In this document: in pieces, positions 27,950 to 37,353 of the stretch
How positions within the stretch are numbered: position 1 is the stretch's first letter
Layout: every line of letters starts with the position of its first letter
Assembly (NCBI GenBank): GCA_965199705.1
Contig: OZ241359.1
Span: 1-64,000 of the forward strand
Source: Azophilus sp965199705
GTDB taxonomy: Bacteria > Pseudomonadota > Gammaproteobacteria > Pseudomonadales > Azotimanducaceae
Length of the DNA: 64,000 nt
Reading direction: 5' to 3'
Position numbers and translations under genes: made by a program
Notes under the pieces: generated by a model
The model's input: the letters and a program-made list of their open reading frames with translations, nothing else
Databases searched by the model: none
Told to the model about the DNA's origin: nothing

Positions 27950-30319
27950 ATGCCGGCGCCTGTCTTCCAGGCGACCATCAGGCGCACCGAATACGGCATA
28001 CCGCACATCACAGCCGACGATTGGGAAGGTCTCGGCTACGGCTACGGGTACGCCTACGCCCAGGACAACTTCTGCATGACGATGCGCGGCGTCGTCGAGG
28101 CCACCAGCCGCTCTGCGGAGTTTTTTGGCGAGGCCGAAGGCGACCTCACCACCGACTTCGTGCTGCGCTTCCTGCTCGGCGAGCGAGACGACTTCGAGGC
28201 CAACTTCCTGCCCGACACAGATCCGCCGGCGCATCGCCTGGTGGATGGCTTTGCTCATGGCATGAACCGCTATCTGCGGGAAACGGGGGCAGCCAATCTG
28301 CCCGATGGTGAGACCGGCTGCCGCGATGCAGACTGGGTATTCGAGGTGGACGCCACGGACCTGTGGATGCTGCTGGCCCGCATCCCACTGCAAGGCAGCT
28401 CTGACCAGAGCATTGTACGCCGGGCGATCTTCAACACGAGGGGGCCGGATGGCAGCGCCAGAATCGGTTTTACGGACAAGGACCGAGACACGCTTGCCCG
28501 CAGCCTGGGCGCCCTCGGTCAGGCGCTTGCGCGGCCCGATTCCGGCAGCAACGCGCTCGCCGTGGGCGGCGATCTGAGCCAGAGCGGCAAGGGCCTGCTG
28601 CTCGGCAATCCGCATCGCGCCTGGACCGGCCTCGGCAGCTTCTATCAGGCGCATCTGACCTTGCCCGGGGAATACGACGTGGCAGGCGCGTCACTGCAAG
28701 GCCTGCCGTGGATCGGCATCGGCTTCAATGGCGATCTGGCCTGGACCCACACCACCTCGTTCGCCACGCGCTTCACGCTCTACGAGGTCTCGGTGAATCC
28801 TGACGATCCCTTGCAGTATCGCTACGATGGCGAATGGCGCGACATCACCGCCGAGGACGTGAGCATTCAGGTGAAACGCGCCGATGGCGCCCTGGAGACG
28901 CGCACGCACACCTTCTACAGCACCCATTTCGGCCCGGTCGTGAACCTGCGGGAACTGAACGGTCTGCTGGATGGCTGGCCTCTGGCGAACGGCAGTGTGC
29001 TGGCGCTGCGCGACGGCAACCGATTGCGCGCCGACGTCCTGTTCGATCAGTACCGCCGCATGGGGCAGGCGCGCAACATGGCCGAGTTCACCGAGGCCCT
29101 CAAGACCATCGGCGTACCAGTGTTCCATACCCTGGCGGCGGACCGGCACGGCGAGGCGTTCTACGGCGAGGTGTCTGCCGTCCCCCGCATCAGCCAGACG
29201 CAATTGCTTCGCTGCTCGACGCTGATCGGCGCCCTGGTCGCCCCGGCGACCAACTACTCTACCCTGATTCTGAATGGCAGCGACCCGGCCTGTGAGTGGG
29301 GCGAAGACGCCGACAGCCCGGCCGGTACACAGCTTTATGGCTACGAGGCGCGACCCCGGATCCAGACTCGGGACTATGTTGGCAACAGCAACGACAGCTA
29401 CTGGCTCAGCAATCCGAGCCAACCGCTCACCGGCTTTCCGTTGGTGTTCGGCTGGTTGGGGGGCGAAGGACAGCAGCAGATGCTCCGCACCCGCCTCGGC
29501 CATCTCATGGTGGAAGAGCGGCGCAACGCCACCGATGACCTGGACAGTGTCCCGGGTTTCACAATCGATTCGCTCAAGGGCCTGATGTACCGCAACCGGG
29601 TTCTGGCAGCAGAGCTGACCCTGGATGACGTGCTCGCCATCTGCGCCGGACTATCCGCCAACACCACCAACGGCGCCGAGCGAAGGGCGCGCGCGGCCTG
29701 CGAAGCGCTTGATGGATGGGACCGCAAGGCGGAGGTGGATAGCCGCGGCGCCCACGTCTTCCAGGAATTCTGGCGTCGCATCCGGGCGGAGCACACAGGC
29801 GATTTCACCAACGTAGTCGATAGTGACCGGTTCTGGGCCGTGGATTTCGACCCGGCCAACCCCTTGACGACGCCGCGTGGCATCGACGGCAGCGAGCGCC
29901 GCAACCGGGCGCTGGTCATCGCCGCACTGAGCGAAGCCGTGCTGGCCCTTGAGGCCGCAGGCGTCGCCCTCGACGCAGCTTGGGGCGACGTTCATTTCGC
30001 CGTGCGCAACAACCTGCGCATCCCGATCCACGGTGGTGATGGCGACCTCGGCGTGTATGGGACCATCTACGCCGGCCTCGGCGACGGCGGCTATGTCGCC
30101 CGCGGCGGCAACTCCTACATCCAGGCGGTCACCTGGGACGACGATGAATGCCCCATCGCCGACACGATACTGGCGCAGTCTCAGTCGAGCGATCCAGCCT
30201 CGTCCCACCATGCCGACCAGACCGAACTCTACAGCCGCAAGGCCTGGGTGCGCTTCCCCTACTGCGAGGCCGAGATCACGGCCGCGCAGATCGGTGAGAC
30301 GCAGGAGATCGAGGAATAG
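27950..30319 (+). CDS. penicillin acylase / AHL-acylase family Ntn hydrolase, 5' end separated by IS
   Basis: The catalytic body is complete: an alpha-chain region (RRTEYGIPHITADDWEGLGYGYGYAYAQDNF), a short spacer, then DSGSNALAVGG, where the serine at 28547-28549 becomes the beta-chain N-terminal nucleophile after autocleavage. Later family motifs are GIGFNGDLAWTHTTS and the beta-chain Asn/Arg regions. Relatives (PvdQ, QuiP, aculeacin acylase) hydrolyse acyl amides such as acyl-homoserine lactones. The frame continues upstream of 27950 through a lipoprotein signal (RLLLAFCLLLTAGGC then Gly-rich) to 27776, but has no start codon there because the IS lies between it and the ATG at 25794. The gene is therefore probably inactive or yields an unexported protein. 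Confidence 0.85.
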   Translation: MPAPVFQATIRRTEYGIPHITADDWEGLGYGYGYAYAQDNFCMTMRGVVEATSRSAEFFGEAEGDLTTDFVLRFLLGERDDFEANFLPDTDPPAHRLVDGFAHGMNRYLRETGAANLPDGETGCRDADWVFEVDATDLWMLLARIPLQGSSDQSIVRRAIFNTRGPDGSARIGFTDKDRDTLARSLGALGQALARPDSGSNALAVGGDLSQSGKGLLLGNPHRAWTGLGSFYQAHLTLPGEYDVAGASLQGLPWIGIGFNGDLAWTHTTSFATRFTLYEVSVNPDDPLQYRYDGEWRDITAEDVSIQVKRADGALETRTHTFYSTHFGPVVNLRELNGLLDGWPLANGSVLALRDGNRLRADVLFDQYRRMGQARNMAEFTEALKTIGVPVFHTLAADRHGEAFYGEVSAVPRISQTQLLRCSTLIGALVAPATNYSTLILNGSDPACEWGEDADSPAGTQLYGYEARPRIQTRDYVGNSNDSYWLSNPSQPLTGFPLVFGWLGGEGQQQMLRTRLGHLMVEERRNATDDLDSVPGFTIDSLKGLMYRNRVLAAELTLDDVLAICAGLSANTTNGAERRARAACEALDGWDRKAEVDSRGAHVFQEFWRRIRAEHTGDFTNVVDSDRFWAVDFDPANPLTTPRGIDGSERRNRALVIAALSEAVLALEAAGVALDAAWGDVHFAVRNNLRIPIHGGDGDLGVYGTIYAGLGDGGYVARGGNSYIQAVTWDDDECPIADTILAQSQSSDPASSHHADQTELYSRKAWVRFPYCEAEITAAQIGETQEIEE

Positions 30320-30400
30320 CGCCGGCTCAAATCCGTCAGGGGCAGACGCGCTGAATCTGTTAGCATCGCGCCGACCTTTCCAGGAACCGCAACGCGCCAG

Positions 30401-31606
30401 ATGGACCTCGCCTTTGGCCCCCGATATGACATGTTGCGCACCGAGGTGCGCGACTTTCTCGCAAAACATGCTGCCCAGGCGCCACAAGGCGGCGGGCTGC
30501 GTTCGCCGGCGGTGCTGAAATGGCAGGCGCTCCTGATCGAGCACGGTTACGCCGCGCGCACCATTCCGCGCGAATACGGTGGTTTCGGGGCAGAACCGGA
30601 CGTACTGGCTTCACGCATCATCGCCGAAGCATTTGCCGCGGCCCAGGTCAGCCCCGGCCTCGCCGGTCAGGGCATCAACATGCTCGTGCCCACTCTGCTG
30701 GAACTCGGCACAGAAGAACAGAAACAGGCGTTCATTCGCCCCACCGTCCGCGGAGAGATGGTCTGGTGCCAGGGCTATTCCGAGCCGGATGCGGGCAGCG
30801 ATCTGGCCAGCCTGCGCACCTCGGCGGTTCTCGACGGTGATGACTGGGTAGTCAATGGTCAGAAGATCTGGACCAGCACCGCGCACCTGGCGGACTGGAT
30901 CTTCTGCCTGGTTCGCACCGAGCCGGAAGCGCCCAAGCACCAGGGCATTTCTTTCCTGCTGTTTCGCATGGATACGCCCGGAATCGAAGTCCGGCCCTTG
31001 ATCGACATGACTGGCGCGCGCAACTTCAACGAGGTGTTCTTCACCGACGTGCGCGTGCCCAGGCAACAGATGGTCGGCGCGAGAGGCGCCGGCTGGCAGG
31101 TAGCCAACGCGATCCTCGGGCATGAGCGCGAGTCGCTCGGAGACCCGAACATCGCCCTGGCCCGGCTCAATGCCCTGTTCGAGCTGATGAAGCGCGAGAC
31201 CGTGAACGGCCGTCGCATCGTGGAAATGCCCGCCTATCGGGACAGGGCCATGAAGATACAGGGCCGAGTGATGGCCATGCGCTGCAACGACATGCGCGTT
31301 CTCTCGGCCCGCGCCAACGGCAGGCCGGCGGGCCTGGCGCGCATGATTACCAAGCTGCAAGCCACCGAGCTGCGGCATGAACTCGAACAACTCGGCATCG
31401 ACGTCATGGGCGAACTCGGCCTTGCGCACGGTGATGCCGATAACCCGTACATGCGCGACCGCGGCGCCTGGCAGACAAACTATATGTTCTTCCTGGGCCT
31501 GATTATCGGTGGCGGCACCTCGCAGATTCAGAAGAACATCATCTCCGAACGCGGTCTGGGGATGCCGAAGGAACCCAGGGTTCCAACGCCCGCCGACGCC
31601 GCCTGA
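30401..31606 (+). CDS. acyl-CoA dehydrogenase (first of a pair)
   Basis: A 401-residue FAD flavoprotein of the acyl-CoA dehydrogenase superfamily. The substrate/FAD motif WCQGYSEPDAGSDLASL lies near residue 125, VVNGQKIWTSTAHLADW near 150, FNEVFFTDVRVP near 205-216, and a C-terminal FAD-dimer contact (MYFMFFLGLIIGGGTSQIQKNII-like) near 375. It would oxidise an acyl-CoA to the enoyl-CoA. It is followed after five bases by a second, shorter acyl-CoA dehydrogenase. Such FadE heterodimer pairs are known in steroid and branched-acid degradation, so a heterotetrameric enzyme is likely. Substrate is unknown. Confidence 0.9.
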   Translation: MDLAFGPRYDMLRTEVRDFLAKHAAQAPQGGGLRSPAVLKWQALLIEHGYAARTIPREYGGFGAEPDVLASRIIAEAFAAAQVSPGLAGQGINMLVPTLLELGTEEQKQAFIRPTVRGEMVWCQGYSEPDAGSDLASLRTSAVLDGDDWVVNGQKIWTSTAHLADWIFCLVRTEPEAPKHQGISFLLFRMDTPGIEVRPLIDMTGARNFNEVFFTDVRVPRQQMVGARGAGWQVANAILGHERESLGDPNIALARLNALFELMKRETVNGRRIVEMPAYRDRAMKIQGRVMAMRCNDMRVLSARANGRPAGLARMITKLQATELRHELEQLGIDVMGELGLAHGDADNPYMRDRGAWQTNYMFFLGLIIGGGTSQIQKNIISERGLGMPKEPRVPTPADAA

Positions 31607-31611
31607 CGCCC

Positions 31612-32679
31612 ATGGACTTCGGCCTCTCGGAAGAACAGACCCTGCTGCAGGACAGCCTGAATGGGCATCTTGCGGCCAACGCCGATCTGGATTGCGTGCG
31701 CCGAACCGCCGAGCGGCGGGCGGACGAACGCGACGTCTGGCGCGGTCTCGTGGAACTGGGCGTCGCCGGGGCATTGATTGGCGAGGCTCAGGGCGGCGTT
31801 GGCCTGACGCCTCTGGACGCAGCTCTGGCGGCAGAGTGTCTCGGCGCGTACGTGACCCCATCGCCCTTTCTCGGCAGCGCCGTGATGGCGCCAGCCGCGC
31901 TGATGCTGGCAGGTGGCCAGGATGCGCGTCTGGCGGCGTTGGCAGCCGGGGAGTTGCGCATCGGCGTGGCTCTGGGAGAGGCCATTGGCGCCCGTGCGGA
32001 CGCCGGATTCAGGCGGGTTGCGGGTGGCAGATTGAGTGGCAAGGCGCTCTACGCGCTGGATGCCGATGCCGACGAGTATCTGCTGGCCGACGACGCCGGG
32101 CGCTTGCATCTGGTAGCTGCCGATGCGCTCGGACGGCGGCCTCTGGCGACCATAGACAAGACGCGCACGACCGTGGAGTTGACCGGCGAGCGGGCGCCGG
32201 CAGTTGCGCTCAGCGATAACCCCGCACATCTCCGTGAGGTGATCGACCTGGGCCGGGTGATGCTCGCCGCCGACACATTGGGCGCGGCCAGCAACATGCT
32301 CGATCAGGCCGTTGAGTACGCCAGAAACCGGCGGCAATTCAACCGAACCATTGCCTCCTTTCAGGCTGTCAAGCATCTCTGCGCGGAGATGGCGGCGCAG
32401 CTCGAACCCTGCCGCGCCCTGGTCTGGTACGCGGCGCACAGTTTTTCAGCGATACCCGAACAGGCGCACCTCCTGGCCTGTCACGCCAAGGCGCACCTGG
32501 CCGAGGTTGGCGCCTTTGTCGCACGCACGGCAACGGAAGTGCATGGGGGCATGGGCTTTACCGATCTGCTCGGCCTGCACTACTGGTTCAAGCGCATCGG
32601 TTTCAACCGACAGATGCTGGGCGCGCCCGAATTGCTGCGCGAAGAAGCAGCCAGAGCACAAGGGCTGGTTGCATCATGA
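31612..32679 (+). CDS. acyl-CoA dehydrogenase (second, shorter partner)
   Basis: The 355-residue protein has the acyl-CoA dehydrogenase fold, but its middle domain is divergent and it lacks the clear PDAGSD motif of its neighbour. The C-terminal helical domain is canonical (ASNMLDQAVEYARNRRQFNRTIASFQAVKHLCAEM), and EVHGGMGFT near residue 310 matches the family's FAD/adenine segment. Short partners of this kind complete the FAD sites of a heteromeric enzyme in actinobacterial FadE pairs. The five-base gap from the first gene supports co-expression. The ending ATGATG overlaps the region leading to lon. Confidence 0.87.
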   Translation: MDFGLSEEQTLLQDSLNGHLAANADLDCVRRTAERRADERDVWRGLVELGVAGALIGEAQGGVGLTPLDAALAAECLGAYVTPSPFLGSAVMAPAALMLAGGQDARLAALAAGELRIGVALGEAIGARADAGFRRVAGGRLSGKALYALDADADEYLLADDAGRLHLVAADALGRRPLATIDKTRTTVELTGERAPAVALSDNPAHLREVIDLGRVMLAADTLGAASNMLDQAVEYARNRRQFNRTIASFQAVKHLCAEMAAQLEPCRALVWYAAHSFSAIPEQAHLLACHAKAHLAEVGAFVARTATEVHGGMGFTDLLGLHYWFKRIGFNRQMLGAPELLREEAARAQGLVAS

Positions 32680-32739
32680 TGATTGAATTTCCGGCAACAG
32701 TCCCCATACAGACTGGCCACGCCCGCTTGCCTGTCGAAC

Positions 32740-35097
32740 ATGGCTGAAACCTATCCCGTCCTGCCGTTGAAGAATACGGTGGTCTATCCGCAGATCGTCA
32801 TTCCCCTGGCGGTGGGGCGCAAGCGTTCACTGGCTGCGGTGAAGGCGGGCATGGCCGGCGAGCAACGCATCATTGCCGCCGCCCAGAAGAACGCAAGCCA
32901 GGCATCCCCGGACGTCTCCGACCTGTTTCCGATCGCCACGATAGCCAGCATCAATCACATCGAGAAGCGCGACAAGGGCTCTCAGGTGATCGTGCAGGGC
33001 ATGGAACGGGTGCGTCTGCGGCCCGGTGGCTTCTCCGAACCCTACCTGGAGGCGGAGTATGAACGGCTGCCAGAGGTGACTCTGGACGACCTCGGCGAGG
33101 ACGCCGCCCGTGTCGAAGCCCTGCTGCGGGAGAATCTCCAGCTTTCAAAGCGCATCGCCAACCTCTACGGCGGCGACAATGGCGACCAGATCTTCGAGCA
33201 GCTGATCGGCTCGATCAATGAGCCAATCACCCAGATGTATCGCATTGCCAACCTGGCCAACATCTCCGTGGAACAGGAGCAGGCGGTGCTGGAGTGTGAC
33301 AACGCGCTCGCGCTCATGGAACGGGTGCACGAGATCCTGCGCCACGAACTGAAGGTGACGGAGATCCGTCGGCAGATTGCCGAAACCGCGCGCGAGGATC
33401 TCGAACAGCAGCAACGCGAACACATGCTGCGCCAGCAGAAGCGGGCCATCGAAGAGGCGCTCGGCGAAGATGACGACGAGGATGTGGCCGAGCTGCGCCG
33501 GCAAATCGACGAGGCGCAGCTACCGGAGAACGTGCGCGACGAAGTGGCCCGGGAGCTGAAGCGTCTCGGGCGCATGTCCAGCAATTCGGCGGATTATCAG
33601 ATCGCTCGCTCCTATCTGGAACTGGTGGCCGAATTGCCCTGGCGAGCATCAACAGAAGATCAACTGGATCTGGAGCACGCCCGCGAGGTGCTGGACGAGG
33701 ATCACTACGGCCTCCTGGACGTGAAGGAGCGTATCCTCGAATCCCTGGCGGTGATGCAATTGAACCCGGGCGCCAAGGCGCCGATTCTCTGCTTCGTCGG
33801 CCCACCCGGCGTTGGCAAGACCTCACTCGGGCAATCGATTGCCCGCGCCATGGGCCGCAAGTTTGAACGCATGAGCCTGGGCGGGCTGCATGACGAATCC
33901 GAGCTGCGGGGCCACAGGCGCACCTATGTCGGGGCCATGCCAGGCCGCATCCTGCAAGGGGTACGCCGGGCCGGCGTCGTCAATCCGATTCTGATGCTGG
34001 ACGAGATCGACAAGCTGGGGCGTGATTTTCGCGGCGACCCGGCGGCAGCGCTGATGGAGATACTGGACCCGGCCCAGAACCGGGAGTTTCGAGACAACTA
34101 TCTCAATCTGCCTTATGACCTGTCCGGCGTGCTGTTCCTGACCACCGCCAACACACTGCACGGCATTCCCCGGCCACTTCTTGACCGCATCGAAGTGCTG
34201 GAGCTGTCCGGCTACAGCGATCAGGAAAAACACGCCATCGCACGCCGCTATCTGATTCCGCGCCAGCAGGCGGACGCCGGGCTGACACAGGCGCAACTCG
34301 ATATCTCCGACGCAGCGCTGAACCACATGCTGCGCCGCTACACCCGGGAAGCCGGCGTGCGCGAGCTGGAGCGCGTGATCGGACGTCTGGCGCGCAAGCG
34401 CGCCCGATCAGTGATCGAAGCCAAGGCCGACAACGGCGCTGAAAACGGCGAAATCGGCACGGACCGCATCGAGCAAGATCACCTGAACGATCTGCTCGGG
34501 CCGGAGAAGTTCAGTTCCGACAAGAGCCGCGAGCACATGGCGCCGGGTGTCGCAGCCGGGCTGGCCTGGACGGAGACCGGCGGCGATGTGCTCTATGTGG
34601 AGGCCGCGCTGACGCAGAAGGAAGACAAGGTCACGTTGACCGGGCACCTCGGCCAGGTGATGCAGGAATCGGCCAAGGCAGCGCGCAGCTACATCTGGGC
34701 CAGCGCCGATGCACTCGGCATTGATCGCGGCCAGATCGAGAACTGCGGCGTGCATATCCACGTACCGGCGGGCGCCGTGCCCAAGGATGGCCCTTCCGCC
34801 GGCGTGACCATGGCGACAGCGCTGGTTTCTGCCTTCAGCGGCCGCTGCGTTCAGAACAATCTGGCGATGACCGGCGAGATCACCTTGTCCGGCCTGGTGT
34901 TGCCGGTCGGCGGCGTCAAGGAAAAGGTGCTCGCGGCGCACCGCGCCGGCCTGCGCCACATAGTGCTGCCGCAGCAAAACGAAGCCGACCTCGGCAAGCT
35001 GCCGGACACTGTCCGCGAGGAAATGGCCATCACCCTGGCTCAGAACCTGCCGGACGTATTCGCGGCCGCACTGGAGGCAGCCCCTCCGACCGCCTGA
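32740..35097 (+). CDS. lon: ATP-dependent protease Lon
   Basis: A 785-residue protein, very close to E. coli Lon (784). The N-terminal substrate domain starts YPVLPLKNTVVYPQIVIPL. The AAA+ domain has Walker A GPPGVGKT near residue 355 and Walker B ILMLDEIDKLG near 417. The serine protease domain has the nucleophile Ser686 in PKDGPSAGV and Lys727 in VGGVKEKVLAAH, the Ser-Lys dyad. I chose the ATG at 32740; an upstream start at 32683 adds 19 residues with no family counterpart. Lon degrades misfolded and regulatory proteins. It lies next to acyl-CoA dehydrogenases rather than the usual clpX/hupB. Confidence 0.97.
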   Translation: MAETYPVLPLKNTVVYPQIVIPLAVGRKRSLAAVKAGMAGEQRIIAAAQKNASQASPDVSDLFPIATIASINHIEKRDKGSQVIVQGMERVRLRPGGFSEPYLEAEYERLPEVTLDDLGEDAARVEALLRENLQLSKRIANLYGGDNGDQIFEQLIGSINEPITQMYRIANLANISVEQEQAVLECDNALALMERVHEILRHELKVTEIRRQIAETAREDLEQQQREHMLRQQKRAIEEALGEDDDEDVAELRRQIDEAQLPENVRDEVARELKRLGRMSSNSADYQIARSYLELVAELPWRASTEDQLDLEHAREVLDEDHYGLLDVKERILESLAVMQLNPGAKAPILCFVGPPGVGKTSLGQSIARAMGRKFERMSLGGLHDESELRGHRRTYVGAMPGRILQGVRRAGVVNPILMLDEIDKLGRDFRGDPAAALMEILDPAQNREFRDNYLNLPYDLSGVLFLTTANTLHGIPRPLLDRIEVLELSGYSDQEKHAIARRYLIPRQQADAGLTQAQLDISDAALNHMLRRYTREAGVRELERVIGRLARKRARSVIEAKADNGAENGEIGTDRIEQDHLNDLLGPEKFSSDKSREHMAPGVAAGLAWTETGGDVLYVEAALTQKEDKVTLTGHLGQVMQESAKAARSYIWASADALGIDRGQIENCGVHIHVPAGAVPKDGPSAGVTMATALVSAFSGRCVQNNLAMTGEITLSGLVLPVGGVKEKVLAAHRAGLRHIVLPQQNEADLGKLPDTVREEMAITLAQNLPDVFAAALEAAPPTA

Positions 35098-35187
35098 TCC
35101 GGGCCGAGCGCTCCTGGTCAGAATGCTGGCAAACGCGCTGCCTTGTGCGATACTGCCGCCCTTTCGCAACCACAATGGAGACCAGCC

Positions 35188-35484
35188 ATGAGCGCAGACG
35201 GAACCTGGGAGACAACCACCAATACGCCGATGGGGCCGCAGAAGGGCCAGCTCACACTGAGTACGGATGGCGATACCCTGACGGGCACGATGAGCAGCCC
35301 GCAAGGGTCGCTGGACATCTCCGACGGTCAGGTGGACGGGAACAATGTAAGCTGGAAGGCAGACATCACCTCGCCGATGCCGATGACTCTGGAATTCAAG
35401 GCAACGATTGACGGCGATTCGATGAGTGGCGAGGTCAAGCTCGGCGCCTTCGGTACCGGCAGCCTCAGCGGTACGCGCATCTGA
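35188..35484 (+). CDS. small conserved beta-rich protein, 98 aa
   Basis: Starts at ATG 35188, with GGAG ten bases upstream. The sequence is a run of short alternating strands with Gly/Ser/Asp turns (GTWETTTNTPMGPQKGQLTLSTDG, GTMSSPQGSLDISDGQVDGN, LGAFGTGSLSGTRI). This suggests a small soluble beta-barrel or sandwich, probably cytoplasmic because there is no signal peptide. I recognise it only as a small protein of unknown function of a type widespread in Proteobacteria. It is the last plus-strand gene before the convergent MATE gene. Confidence 0.7.
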   Translation: MSADGTWETTTNTPMGPQKGQLTLSTDGDTLTGTMSSPQGSLDISDGQVDGNNVSWKADITSPMPMTLEFKATIDGDSMSGEVKLGAFGTGSLSGTRI

Positions 35485-35519
35485 GCGCATCCATCCGCCC
35501 TGCCTGAATGCGTCACCCG

Positions 35520-36866
35520 CTATGACGGCCCGTTCTGCGGCTTGCGGGCCAGTATCTTGCGCTGAAACCACCAGCAAGCCACCGCCCCCATCACTGTGTT
35601 GGTGATAGCGGTGGCGGCGAAGATGCCGACATAGCCGAACCAGTAGTTCAGCAGAATCGCCAGCGGAACCTGCACAAGGAACATGCGGGTGAAGGAGAGG
35701 ATGGTGGATGGGATCGGTTTCCCCAGGCCGTTGAACGCTGCGGATACCATCATCAGCACGCCCCAGGCGCCGTAGCTGATCGGCACGATGGACAGGTACA
35801 GCGCCGCAGTGGCGACCACCGGCGGGTTTTGATTGATCCAGGCGGAAACGACGCCGCCAGCAAGCCAGGCGAGCCCGGCCGCAACCAGGCCCCAGATCAG
35901 GCAGAACCTGTAGGCGGCATACATGCCTGCCTGCACCCGTTCCAGGCGCCCGGCCCCCCAGTTCTGGCCAACAAAGGGACCGATGCTGCCGGATAACGCA
36001 AACAGCGCGATGACCGCCACCATTTCGATTCGCGTCGCCACCCCGAAGGCCGCCACCACCACTTCGCCGTGGTCTGCGATCAGGCGGGTCATGAGCATCG
36101 CCGAGAGCGGGCCGATCGTCTGAGTTGCAGCAGCAGGCCCGCCCACATGCAGGACGCGCTTTGCCGAGTTTCCCATACCGGCGAGGCGGGTGATCGGGTG
36201 CATGAGGCGGCGGCGCCAGACCGCCAGTACCAGAACCACGATTGTCAACGCGCGAGTCACTGCCAGGGCCGTAGCCGCCCCCGCCAGTTCCATGCGTGGC
36301 AGGCCCCACCAGCCGAAGATCAGGAAGGGATCCAGAATCAGATGCAGTACGGAAGCAAGCGCAATGACCACACCTGGCAGGTTGGCGTTGCCTGAGGCCC
36401 GCAAGATACTGCTTGCGACCATCGCGCCGGTGAACAGCACGGCACTCGGGTAGAAGATATCCAGATAATCATGAATCATCGGCAGCATCTCGGGCGGTGC
36501 ACCGAGAAGCGTGAACAAGGGATCGATCAGCAGCCAGCCGAGCAGCGCCAGACACGCGCCCAAGATCATCACCAACACCAGGCTGTGGGTCGCCAGGCGC
36601 CGCGAATCCCGATGGTTGCCGGCGCCGATGCTACGCGCAATCACCGAAGACGTGCCGATGCTGACGCCAAGCGCAATGCTGCTGAGAATCAGGGTCACCG
36701 GGAACGTGAAGGTGATAGCGGCCACATGCGCCGTGGAGAGTTGGCCGATAAAGCCGATCTCCAGGGTCTGAACCAGGATGGTGGACATCACCCCTAGCAC
36801 CATGGGGGCCGTCAGTCGATACAGGGCGCGGGAGGCGGAACCGGTTGTCAAGTCTCCTTTGGCCAC
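35520..36866 (-). CDS. MATE family multidrug/sodium antiporter
   Basis: A 448-residue polytopic protein with about twelve membrane helices in two homologous halves. The first begins LTAPMVLGVMSTILVQTLEIGFIGQLSTAHVAA, the typical MATE opening helix. Residues such as GSIGPFVGQNWGAGRLERV near 275-295 start the second half, including the conserved GQNxGA motif. It should export cationic compounds using a Na+ or H+ gradient; the substrate cannot be read from sequence. It is single, 35 bases downstream of secB on the same strand. Confidence 0.9.
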   Translation of the reverse strand: MAKGDLTTGSASRALYRLTAPMVLGVMSTILVQTLEIGFIGQLSTAHVAAITFTFPVTLILSSIALGVSIGTSSVIARSIGAGNHRDSRRLATHSLVLVMILGACLALLGWLLIDPLFTLLGAPPEMLPMIHDYLDIFYPSAVLFTGAMVASSILRASGNANLPGVVIALASVLHLILDPFLIFGWWGLPRMELAGAATALAVTRALTIVVLVLAVWRRRLMHPITRLAGMGNSAKRVLHVGGPAAATQTIGPLSAMLMTRLIADHGEVVVAAFGVATRIEMVAVIALFALSGSIGPFVGQNWGAGRLERVQAGMYAAYRFCLIWGLVAAGLAWLAGGVVSAWINQNPPVVATAALYLSIVPISYGAWGVLMMVSAAFNGLGKPIPSTILSFTRMFLVQVPLAILLNYWFGYVGIFAATAITNTVMGAVACWWFQRKILARKPQNGPS

Positions 36867-36900
36867 AAATCCGGCAAATACGACAAACCGCTGCGGACAG

Positions 36901-37353
36901 CTAATGTGTCGTCTGAGACGCCTCCTGCCGCCGCAAGGCTTCCGCGTAGATCACCTCGAAGTTGACCGGCGCAAGCGTCGGTGGCGGGAAGCCGCCGCGC
37001 ATGGCCAGGTTGTCGAGCGCCTCGCGGGCGTAGGGGAACAGTGTGTTGGGGCAGAAAGTGGCCAGGATGTGACGCAGCGGCTCGCCCTCGACACCCTCCA
37101 GATGAAAAACGCCAGCCTGCTGAACCTCCGCGACAAATGCGGTGACGTCCTCCGCCAAGCGGGCTTTGAGCGTAAGCGTCAGCACAATCTCGAAGCGCGT
37201 CTCGTCGAGTCGGTTGGAACGGGTGTTGAGGTCCACCTTGACCTCCGGCTTCCAGTCGTCATCGAAGACGCCCGGACTGCGCGGTGACTCCCATGAGGCG
37301 TCCTTCAGATAGATGCGCTCCAGGCGCACCTGTGCGGGTACTGGATCGCTCAC
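36901..37353 (-). CDS. secB: protein-export chaperone SecB
   Basis: A SecB of about 150 residues from the GTG at 37353: RLERIYLKDASWESPRSPGVFDDDWKPEVKVDL is the conserved opening, and TFCPNTLFPYAREALDNLAMRGGFPPPTLAPVNFEVIYAEAL the conserved C-terminal part. It binds unfolded precursors and hands them to SecA. GTG 37353 overlaps the yibN stop as GTGA and gives the family length; the frame is also open to a GTG at 37386, which would overlap yibN by 37 bases. The yibN-secB pair beside gpmI is conserved in Gammaproteobacteria. Confidence 0.94.
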   Translation of the reverse strand: MSDPVPAQVRLERIYLKDASWESPRSPGVFDDDWKPEVKVDLNTRSNRLDETRFEIVLTLTLKARLAEDVTAFVAEVQQAGVFHLEGVEGEPLRHILATFCPNTLFPYAREALDNLAMRGGFPPPTLAPVNFEVIYAEALRRQEASQTTH

